DNA from: a virus
Strand: one strand, 5' to 3'
IMG/VR virus record: IMGVR_UViG_3300031785_000071
Location: 1-21,075 of that record
Length of the DNA: 21,075 nucleotides
The position numbers were made by a program, and so were the translations under genes. Positions 15,244-21,075 of this stretch are shown piece after piece. Within the stretch, counting starts at the first letter, position 1, and every line of letters begins with the position of its first letter. The notes under the pieces are model-generated. The model did no database searches and was not told the origin of the DNA. It saw only the letters and a list, made by a program, of their open reading frames with translations.

Positions 15244-17154
15244 TTAGAATGAGCCACCATCGACGGTTATATTCTCTAACTGTCGTAATGAACCATCGTG
15301 ACTAATTACTGCTGATAATCCTGCAGCGTCTTTGATGAATACACCACCTGCTTCAATCGTAGCGTGTGTGGTATTAGTTAACACACTTGTGCTTTCTGAT
15401 ACATCTGCACCAAAAGCAATTCTACCTACAGAATCATCCCAGAAGACTGCTGCTTTCTTTGCAGAACCACTATAATAATGGAATATTAAACCAACGTCTA
15501 TGTTAGCATCTGATGATGGAGCGACTAATGATCCACCACTGTTAACAAGACCTACCTCAATTAAACTATCCTCAACCTTTAAGGTTTCAGTATTAATTAT
15601 TGATTGTGATCCTAATACTGTAAATGTACCATTAACTGTTAAGTTATCATCAACAGTAACTGTACCACCAGCAGAGTCGATTGTTAAACCACCACTTGAT
15701 GTATCAATTTCATTATCACCAGTAACACCGATTTGTATGTTACCACCAGTTAAGTCTGTAAATGTACCAGCAGCAGCAGAGTTACCACCAATAGTGGTTC
15801 CATCAATAGTACCACCGTTGATATCAGCAGTATCTGCTACTAATGAGTCAATCTGTGCAGTTCCATCAAGGAATAAATTATTCCACTCTAGTGTAGAAGA
15901 TCCTATATTTCTGTTACCATCTGAAGATGGAATTAGGTCACTACTGAATCTAGCGATTGCATTTATAGTATCACTTGTAGCATTACCTAAAGTTGTATTA
16001 CCCTCTACACTTATGGTTGACTTGAATGTTGCACTGTGTGGAGTATTGACTGCATTTGAATGAGTAATAATAGCATTACCCATCTTAGCATGAGCAGTGC
16101 ACTGATAATGTAAAACAGCAGGTGTAGTGTCTGAGATTGTAATCTCAGTATAAGTATTCTGAAAACTTACACCGTTTGTATAATTATATACCTTATCAAC
16201 ATCTAGGTAAAACTTTAATGGATGACTTCCTGTATTGTCATTCGTAAATCTGTAAGTTTTACCTGGAGTCAAGTGTAGTATTGGTGCTTCTACACCATCA
16301 ATCTTATATCCATTACTACTACCTGAACCATTATATCTGTGTGCTGCGGATTTTGCTGCAACTGATACAGTAAAGTTCTGTGTGGTAGCAGAATGTGGTG
16401 CTTGTAAATATGAAAATCCTTTTAACGATGTTGTAGTTGTAACACCAGAGTTATTAATTGCATCTGCTTCTAAAGTACCATCTAAGTATAAATGTCTCCA
16501 TTGCTGTGTGGCTGAACCTAAATCAAAAGTATCATCATCATCTGGAACAAGACTTGAAGCAAATTCACCACCAACTACAATGTCGTCAGTAACTGAGTCA
16601 CCAAGTCTTACAGTTCCACCACGGAATGTTACAATACCTATAAATTCTGACTCACCACCAACAAATAATCTATCTGTTACTGAAAGTGCTGCTCCAACAT
16701 GTACGCTCTTTTCAATACCAACACCACCTTCAACTATTAAAGCTCCTGTATCTTTGCTAGTTGAATCTGTTGTGTCTGATATTGTAATAGGACCTACAAG
16801 TGTACCACCTGTCATCCAACTTAAATTACCACTTCCATCATTCTGAAGAATACCATTAGTGGCGTTAGTAGCTGGAAGTGTATATGTTAAGTTACCACCT
16901 AATGTTGCAGGTGCCTTAAGTTCTATATAATTGTCGCCATTACTTGCACCTTCTACGACTCTTACCGCAGAACCAGCAGTGTTAGTTTCTCTTGTCCAGT
17001 ACCTATGTGATCCGAAAAATTTATTATTGCCTGAAGTCCCATCCAGACCAACATAAAAATCAAATTCATCAGTTACAAACGCTGGTTCACCTGCTTTTAG
17101 AGCGGGTAAACTGCTGTTGGCACCTCTTTTAAACTTTATTACAGGAGCAGCCAT
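15244..17154 (-). CDS. Fibre-like virion protein with embedded cupredoxin-like domain
   Basis: This 636-aa protein is probably a tail or neck fibre subunit. The N-terminus (IKFKRGANSSLPALKAGEPA, FVTDEFDFYVGLDGT) is a common fibre anchor in marine phages. Ser/Thr/Gly-rich beta-repeats follow. Residues 250-366 resemble a cupredoxin: AHRYNGSGSSNGYKIDG, LTPGKTYRFTND, then H311 in SHPLKFYLD, and C352, H355 and M358 in HYQCTAHAKMGN, the order of type-1 copper ligands. The segments 184-232 and 389-438 on either side are related copies. The end, VDGGSF, resembles that of the preceding 93-aa protein. A late-promoter-like motif is upstream and a strong terminator downstream, so it may be a single-gene late unit. 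Host specificity is not readable. Confidence 0.85.
   Translation of the reverse strand: MAAPVIKFKRGANSSLPALKAGEPAFVTDEFDFYVGLDGTSGNNKFFGSHRYWTRETNTAGSAVRVVEGASNGDNYIELKAPATLGGNLTYTLPATNATNGILQNDGSGNLSWMTGGTLVGPITISDTTDSTSKDTGALIVEGGVGIEKSVHVGAALSVTDRLFVGGESEFIGIVTFRGGTVRLGDSVTDDIVVGGEFASSLVPDDDDTFDLGSATQQWRHLYLDGTLEADAINNSGVTTTTSLKGFSYLQAPHSATTQNFTVSVAAKSAAHRYNGSGSSNGYKIDGVEAPILHLTPGKTYRFTNDNTGSHPLKFYLDVDKVYNYTNGVSFQNTYTEITISDTTPAVLHYQCTAHAKMGNAIITHSNAVNTPHSATFKSTISVEGNTTLGNATSDTINAIARFSSDLIPSSDGNRNIGSSTLEWNNLFLDGTAQIDSLVADTADINGGTIDGTTIGGNSAAAGTFTDLTGGNIQIGVTGDNEIDTSSGGLTIDSAGGTVTVDDNLTVNGTFTVLGSQSIINTETLKVEDSLIEVGLVNSGGSLVAPSSDANIDVGLIFHYYSGSAKKAAVFWDDSVGRIAFGADVSESTSVLTNTTHATIEAGGVFIKDAAGLSAVISHDGSLRQLENITVDGGSF
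16057..16407 (-). other. Cupredoxin-like domain (possible type-1 copper site)
   Basis: Encodes residues 250-366 of the fibre-like protein. Candidate ligands are H311, C352, H355 and M358. The C-x2-H-x2-M spacing is shorter than in plastocyanin (C-x2-H-x4-M). The fold match is from sequence pattern alone; copper binding is inferred. Confidence 0.6.
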
Positions 17155-17179
17155 TGTTTAAAATCTACCTTTTAATTAT

Positions 17180-17187
17180 TATTTATT
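17180..17187 (-). promoter_or_regulatory. Late-promoter-like motif upstream of the fibre gene
   Basis: The minus strand reads AATAAATA (NATAAATA form) in the 49-base gap before the 636-aa gene, 25 bases from its ATG. Confidence 0.5.
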
Positions 17188-17203
17188 GATAATCTATGTT
17201 TAA

Positions 17204-17485
17204 TTAAAACGTTCCAGCGTCAAAAGCGTCATCATCAACTGAATCTGCTAAGTCAACAATTTGTGCTGCATCTACGTGAAGGTATTTGTCGGTGTCTGCA
17301 TCATACATCAAAAATGTATTATCCACCCTCTGGGATATGTCAATATCTTGAACTTGTTCAAGTTGTTGAAGTGACGCTAGAGTTGTAGTCGCTGCCTTTT
17401 CAGAAGCAACAACCTTTTTGACTGTGCGTTGTCCAATCCTAATAGTTATAGGATTAACATTTTTTACTACTCTTATGCTAGCCAT
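17204..17485 (-). CDS. Unknown 93-aa protein, probably virion-associated
   Basis: No function is recognised. The N-terminal 30 residues are basic (SIRVVKNVNPITIRIGQRTV), then there is a short helical stretch (TLASLQQLEQVQD). The C-terminal half, VDNTFLMYDADTDKYLHVDA and an acidic DSVDDDAFDAGTF, is of a type often seen in cyanophage fibre-region proteins. Its last residues DAGTF resemble the DGGSF end of the next gene. The start overlaps the stop of the 116-aa gene as TAATG. A role in fibre attachment or assembly is inferred from position. Confidence 0.82.
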   Translation of the reverse strand: MASIRVVKNVNPITIRIGQRTVKKVVASEKAATTTLASLQQLEQVQDIDISQRVDNTFLMYDADTDKYLHVDAAQIVDLADSVDDDAFDAGTF

Positions 17486-17835
17486 TAGGTTCGTGTAACT
17501 GCTTGTGATACGAGTACCATACCCTCAACAACACACTCCATAACTCCAGTTGTATTAGTAGTTATAACATCATATACATGTCTGCCTGGTTTAAGGGCAG
17601 CAGTTTGTGTTGTTGATAGACCGATTTGTATTTTTCCACCCACTGCATCATATATTGAACATGTGAATGTAGTGATTCCAGTTGGACCTTGAGCACCACG
17701 ATGCTTACGCATTTGGGCAGAGACTCCAAAATTAGTCAAATTTATTGGTGAGTTACTTACACCATCTTCTAAGGTAAACACTTGTTCAAATGTAGTACCC
17801 GTCTTAATTATTAAATTACTGGAGTATACAGCCAT
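17485..17835 (-). CDS. Unknown 116-aa beta-rich protein in the fibre cluster
   Basis: The product looks like a single beta-sandwich domain: alternating hydrophobic strands (NLIIKTGTTFEQVFTLEDG, FGVSAQMRKHRG, TFTCSIYDAVGGKIQIGLS) and a conserved-looking GRHVYDVITTN near residues 84-94. This layout recalls the N-terminal domain of phage baseplate/fibre adaptor proteins such as BppU, but the likeness is general and not proof. No signal peptide is seen. It sits between small baseplate-region genes and the fibre gene, is coupled to the 93-aa gene by TAATG, and has a late-promoter-like GATAAATA 20 bases upstream. Confidence 0.82.
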   Translation of the reverse strand: MAVYSSNLIIKTGTTFEQVFTLEDGVSNSPINLTNFGVSAQMRKHRGAQGPTGITTFTCSIYDAVGGKIQIGLSTTQTAALKPGRHVYDVITTNTTGVMECVVEGMVLVSQAVTRT

Positions 17836-17855
17836 GCATTATCACCGATCTTAGT

Positions 17856-17863
17856 TATTTATC
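17856..17863 (-). promoter_or_regulatory. Late-promoter-like motif overlapping a stop codon
   Basis: The minus strand reads GATAAATA (NATAAATA form) and contains the TAA stop (17859-17861) of the 63-aa gene. The next gene starts 20 bases downstream. This resembles the gp20 stop / late promoter overlap at 3174-3181. Confidence 0.42.
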
Positions 17864-18050
17864 TATCTAAAAGTTGTCTTAACTGGTTTTTTAATTCATC
17901 AATCTCATTTCTAAGATCTTCGATCTCTCTTCTCTCAGTTAATTTTTTGTTTTTTGCTCTCATATAATTAATATAACCGTTTGTATCAGTATTTACAATC
18001 GCACCTGATTCTTCACGGTATAGATTCTTGTGTCCTTCTACTGGTATCAT
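17859..18050 (-). CDS. Small coiled-coil protein, 63 aa, unknown function
   Basis: The product begins MIPVEGHKNLYREESGAIVN and continues into NGYINYMRAKNKK, followed by a charged helix (REIEDLRNEIDELKNQLRQL, about 41-60) with heptad spacing that predicts a coiled coil. I recognise the type as a small conserved protein of T4-like marine phages, without known function. The ATG at 18050 forms ATGA with the stop of the 28-codon gene upstream. A longer reading from a TTG at 18092 would run over that gene in another frame and is rejected. It may oligomerise and act in baseplate or fibre assembly; that is inference. Confidence 0.85.
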   Translation of the reverse strand: MIPVEGHKNLYREESGAIVNTDTNGYINYMRAKNKKLTERREIEDLRNEIDELKNQLRQLLDR

Positions 18051-18133
18051 AGTAATATACTCATTGAAACTGCTGCACCAACTGCGATCCAAAATATTTT
18101 AGGAACAATACTTAAAGGAACTGGATGCTTCAT
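18047..18133 (-). CDS. 28-aa single-span membrane peptide
   Basis: A 28-codon frame encodes MKHPVPLSIVPKIFWIAVGA followed by AVSMSILL. It has a short basic N-terminus and one hydrophobic helix from about residue 7 to 28. The start overlaps the stop of the 87-aa gene as TAATG (18131-18135), and the stop overlaps the next start as ATGA (18047-18050), exactly the junctions used by the recognised genes here. It fills the only gap between the 87-aa and 63-aa genes. The function is unknown; it could be a membrane-acting peptide. Length limits statistical support, but the double coupling is strong. Confidence 0.7.
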   Translation of the reverse strand: MKHPVPLSIVPKIFWIAVGAAVSMSILL

Positions 18134-18396
18134 TATTTATCTTGCAACCTCTCTACAACTGTTTTTGCTTGCATCGGTGCAACATCATTCAAACCATTAG
18201 CGTCAAACCAAGGTGCATCTTCCCAACTAAAACCTTCACCAAAGGTGTTATCAGGAGACATTACATACCAGTGACATTTTGCATCTGGAATATCAACTGC
18301 ACATACCGCCCAGTCATCTGCCCACTGTGGAACCTGTACATACATTACTGGTAAATGATTAGCAAAAAATGAAAGTATCAAAGAAAAGAAGATCAT
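18133..18396 (-). CDS. Small Trp-rich protein with N-terminal hydrophobic segment
   Basis: The 87-aa product starts with MIFFSLILSFFANHLPVMYV, a hydrophobic segment that could be a signal peptide or a membrane anchor. The rest is polar and rich in tryptophan (W25, W29, W43, W58, W63), with two cysteines (C32, C41) and a motif WYVMSPDNTFGEGFSW. An exported or periplasm-facing domain with a possible disulfide fits, but the family is not recognised. The ATG overlaps the stop of the 66-aa gene as ATGA, and its own stop forms TAATG with the 28-aa gene. It lies in the baseplate/fibre region, so it may be a virion or a lysis/envelope-related protein. Confidence 0.83.
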   Translation of the reverse strand: MIFFSLILSFFANHLPVMYVQVPQWADDWAVCAVDIPDAKCHWYVMSPDNTFGEGFSWEDAPWFDANGLNDVAPMQAKTVVERLQDK

Positions 18397-18593
18397 GCTG
18401 TTTTAGTATCAGTTTTTTTCTTTACCAAGTCTAACATAGATCTTGGAAAAGGGTACAAACTTCTAAATTTTTGATTTTCTTTTTTTCTTATATCAGGAGT
18501 TCTAATAAATCTCAAGTCAGATTTAAAAACATCAAGTTGTTTTGGAGTTACTGGTTTTGAAAGATCTTCCTTAAACTGTTTAAATGTTTTCAT
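18393..18593 (-). CDS. Small basic protein, 66 aa, unknown function
   Basis: The product begins MKTFKQFKEDLSKPVTPKQL and is rich in lysine, ending in LVKKKTDTKTA. The MKTFKQF-type beginning is common among small marine-phage proteins (from memory). It is soluble, without cysteine or membrane segment. The start overlaps the stop of the large DUF4815-type gene as TAATG (18591-18595), and the stop overlaps the next start as ATGA. Coupling supports a real gene; no function can be given. Confidence 0.8.
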   Translation of the reverse strand: MKTFKQFKEDLSKPVTPKQLDVFKSDLRFIRTPDIRKKENQKFRSLYPFPRSMLDLVKKKTDTKTA

Positions 18594-21075
18594 TATGCTA
18601 ACGCTATGACTCGTAGATCCTTAAATCTTGGTGGTTTTGCCTCATTTGTTCCACTCATTACGATCTTGATTTGAAATCCATTAAACTGTTCAAGTTCATC
18701 AATACTAAATTGATAATCAAAGAATTCATCATCAGCACTTGCAGGAACATTTGAATCAGGTCTTCCACTATTGTTAATTGGGTTGATAACCTTATCACCA
18801 AATCCATCACCATCAGTATCTGTTGTATTGTCGAAACCAGGAAATAGTTCAAATGTTTGCTCAACATTACTTGAATCTGTACGAGATAGTTTATATAAAA
18901 CTCTAAAGTCTGCAGAAGAATCTCTAAAAGCACTAATTAATACTTTTAGTGATGTTGCAGGTTGATCTAGAGTTATATTTCTACTAATATAATTTGAAGC
19001 GTGAGGATCTTCCAGACTAAGATTAACTCTACTATCAAATGCATAATTTTTAATTGGATTATTTAAAGCACTTCTACCTAAAACTATTGCAGCGTTATCG
19101 ACAACATTAACCATAGGAGATAAATTATTATCATCTGATGTTAATGTTAAACCAAGTGTAAATGATTTATTTTTAGGAAGTTCAGTTAATCTGGTGGTCT
19201 CGTTTATATCTGATGCAACGATTCTAGGAGTTGTTAATTCGTTATCATCATTTAACGCAACACCTTCAAATCCTTGATCTATGAATGATATTTCAGATCC
19301 ACCTGAACTCGTGCCTGAAACAGTTCTTATAGATCCAGATACAGTAGAACCCTCGCCAGGTGTGATTACATCAAATACTGGAGTGAGTCTATTAAATTGT
19401 ATATTTCTTGTTCCTTTTGCATTAGATCCACCAATCTGATTTTCATCTGTAAAACTTGGTACCTCATCTGGATTTGTAATATCACCTCTAAGTATCTGAA
19501 TATGATACTTATCAATACCCCTCTCTGATTTCAATAAAGTGCTTGATGGAAGCGTGTGTGTTTGATTGTTAATTCTATGCAAACCAACACCATTCAGTTC
19601 ATATGGGAATATTTGAGTATTAACTGTGTGTGATTGTTGAATTGAATCAACACCTCTTGAACCAATTCCCAGTGATCCTGCAGGAGATACTCCAGCGGTT
19701 ATTGATGAATAGTAAATTATTTCACCATTTATTTGTGCATATCCTGCACCTGTTGAGATTCCCTCCTGAGTTCCAAATATCGTAGTATTAGCGACTGATA
19801 CAGTATTATCATTAAGACCAAACGCTGCTGATATTGTGGTAGGAACTGAATTTGGTTCAATACCAGACAATTTAACAACATTAGTGTCCGCATGCATACC
19901 ATGACTAGGTTGAGATACCTCAATTACATCACCAGCGTATAAATCATTGATTACGTCTGAGCTTGCAATAGTAGTACCAGCCATAGCCACAGCACTGCTA
20001 CCATTATATACAACCAGAGGGCGACCTGCAGTAAAGTCTGTGCCTTGTACATTTGTTAGATAAAGTGTGTTTCTATTTGATAAACTTGTTACGGTTATTT
20101 GTGCACCAGATCCCTTAACCATCGTGCTGGTTGTTAAACCTAATACATCACCAATTACATAACCAGATCCACCACTGATGCTTGATGGATCAGCGTTTAT
20201 AGTTCCTTGAGCATTGATTACAATAGTTGCTGTAGCACCTGTTCCAGATCCAGTAATATTATATAAAGGAACAGCAGCGTAAGTTCCCTGCGAGTAACCA
20301 ACACCAACGTTAGTTTTAGTCATTGCACTGGCGGTTCCACCTGCTTTTTCAATAATACCTGAAATAGCTGTTGATGCAGTTTCATCACTAACTTTAGCAC
20401 CAGGTATTAGAACACTATTCATGACTGTAGTATTACTAATAACAACCTTTAACTTACGTGGTAGAGTCTTGATTGGATCTTGCTGAAGTTTAGATGAGGC
20501 ACTATCAAGTAATTGCTTAGGACTATAGAAGAATGCAGTGCCTGAATTTGAAGTGAAGTTGCATTTGTTAAGTCTTAACTTCATATCTTCAAACTGACTA
20601 GCAGTCCAAATTGTTCCATTTTGTGACTTAAATAAACTACCACCAATGTATTGTTTAGTGACTATAACACTCTCAGCATCAGGTAATGTAGTAGTGTTAA
20701 CAGTTCTCTCTCCCATGCGAGCACACCAAACCTCATATAGATTTGATGTTGGGGCAAGAAGAACTATACAATATTCTTGCTCTGGTTCTAGATATACTGG
20801 TGATGGGAATTTAACGTTTGTTGCAATAGAAGCATCATTAGAGGTTACAATCTGAGACGGTTCTATAGCAACTTCTGCATGAATCGCCACTAAGTTTTCT
20901 GTTGGAGTTCCTAACTGTAATGGTCTAACTTGAACTGTGATTTTTGCTGATGGATCAACATTCGCAAAGTATAAGTCTACTGAAGAAAGAAACGCTCCTT
21001 TTGAATCAACCGTAAATGATTGTGCTAGAGGATCACTATGCTTACGTCCTCTTCTTCTTCTCCTTCTTTGTATCG
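18593..21075 (-). CDS. Large DUF4815-type virion protein, probably baseplate (5' end beyond window)
   Basis: The frame runs open to the right edge, so the gene is 5'-truncated; the in-frame GTG at 20890 is internal, not the start. Codons upstream of it (20891-21073) encode a six-arginine run, then DPLAQSFTV and GAFLSSVDLYFANVDP, hallmarks of this family. Blocks further on include PVYLEPEQEYCIVLLAP and, near the end, HASNYISRNITLDQPATSLK and FRDSSADFRVLYKLSR. It is at least 826 aa. Two GxGY beta-repeats like those in gp14 lie around 20085-20312, and DTDGDGFGD (18794-18820) is a thrombospondin-3-like calcium motif. The family is found in cyanophage virions and is probably a baseplate or fibre-connector component, by position in the T4 gene 10-12 region. 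Confidence 0.88.
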   Translation of the reverse strand, partial: IQRRRRRRGRKHSDPLAQSFTVDSKGAFLSSVDLYFANVDPSAKITVQVRPLQLGTPTENLVAIHAEVAIEPSQIVTSNDASIATNVKFPSPVYLEPEQEYCIVLLAPTSNLYEVWCARMGERTVNTTTLPDAESVIVTKQYIGGSLFKSQNGTIWTASQFEDMKLRLNKCNFTSNSGTAFFYSPKQLLDSASSKLQQDPIKTLPRKLKVVISNTTVMNSVLIPGAKVSDETASTAISGIIEKAGGTASAMTKTNVGVGYSQGTYAAVPLYNITGSGTGATATIVINAQGTINADPSSISGGSGYVIGDVLGLTTSTMVKGSGAQITVTSLSNRNTLYLTNVQGTDFTAGRPLVVYNGSSAVAMAGTTIASSDVINDLYAGDVIEVSQPSHGMHADTNVVKLSGIEPNSVPTTISAAFGLNDNTVSVANTTIFGTQEGISTGAGYAQINGEIIYYSSITAGVSPAGSLGIGSRGVDSIQQSHTVNTQIFPYELNGVGLHRINNQTHTLPSSTLLKSERGIDKYHIQILRGDITNPDEVPSFTDENQIGGSNAKGTRNIQFNRLTPVFDVITPGEGSTVSGSIRTVSGTSSGGSEISFIDQGFEGVALNDDNELTTPRIVASDINETTRLTELPKNKSFTLGLTLTSDDNNLSPMVNVVDNAAIVLGRSALNNPIKNYAFDSRVNLSLEDPHASNYISRNITLDQPATSLKVLISAFRDSSADFRVLYKLSRTDSSNVEQTFELFPGFDNTTDTDGDGFGDKVINPINNSGRPDSNVPASADDEFFDYQFSIDELEQFNGFQIKIVMSGTNEAKPPRFKDLRVIALA

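Noticed and set aside
15500-16063. Long open frame on the plus strand (187 codons), antisense to the fibre gene
   Set aside because: It is a mirror of the repetitive Ser/Thr/Gly codons of the minus-strand gene. The product is a Val/Ser/Pro-rich sequence with no domain, and there is no promoter or ribosome site.
16382-16846. Plus-strand frame of 154 codons
   Set aside because: Antisense shadow of the 636-aa gene, low-complexity product, no start signals.
18051-18092. TTG-started extension of the 63-aa coiled-coil gene
   Set aside because: It overlaps the 28-aa gene in another frame. The ATG at 18050 with the ATGA junction and the MIPVEGH start is much better.
1-21075. tRNA genes, insertion sequences, attachment sites, CRISPR arrays
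   Set aside because: Both strands were looked over. No cloverleaf-like segment with a convincing T-loop, no transposase and no terminal repeats were recognised, though short RNA genes cannot be fully excluded by eye.

Overview
The window is a late structural-gene block of a T4-like marine myovirus, most like a cyanomyovirus or a related pelagic T4-type phage. Evidence is gene content and T4 order: neck proteins gp13-gp14-gp15, small terminase gp16, large terminase gp17, sheath gp18, tube gp19, portal gp20, a gp67-like core protein, protease gp21, scaffold gp22 and major capsid gp23. The DNA is AT-rich and packed. Every convincing gene is on the minus strand, so the map reads from high to low coordinates. 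No photosynthesis, tRNA or integration genes are seen, so the host cannot be fixed from this window.

Region 1 (about 21075 to 15228) is baseplate and fibre territory. It opens with a large DUF4815-type virion protein whose 5' end lies outside the window. Then come a run of small coupled genes (66, 87, 28, 63, 116 and 93 aa) and a 636-aa fibre-like protein carrying a cupredoxin-like domain. The 28-aa membrane gene is very short and easily missed. This region ends at a compact late-promoter/terminator element.

Region 2 (15183 to 8323) is neck and packaging. It holds a small coiled-coil protein in the position T4 uses for wac, then gp13, a strongly enlarged gp14, gp15 with a calcium-loop-like tail, gp16, an unusual 491-aa Cys/Gly-Asn/Lys-rich protein, and gp17. 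In T4, genes 16 and 17 are adjacent, so the 491-aa gene is an insertion.

Region 3 (8326 to 7753) is a small accessory cassette between gp17 and gp18: a two-helix membrane protein, a four-cysteine zinc-binding-like protein, and possibly a 15-codon ORF.

Region 4 (7752 to 1) is tail and head: gp18, gp19, gp20, gp67-like, an unknown 90-aa protein, gp21, gp22 and the first 267 codons of gp23. Head genes carry T4-type late promoter motifs (TATAAATA or one-base variants) in the short gaps, and many genes are joined by TAATG or ATGA start/stop overlaps. Expression therefore looks like late transcription into polycistronic RNAs with translational coupling. No gene-free stretch exceeds about 85 bases.
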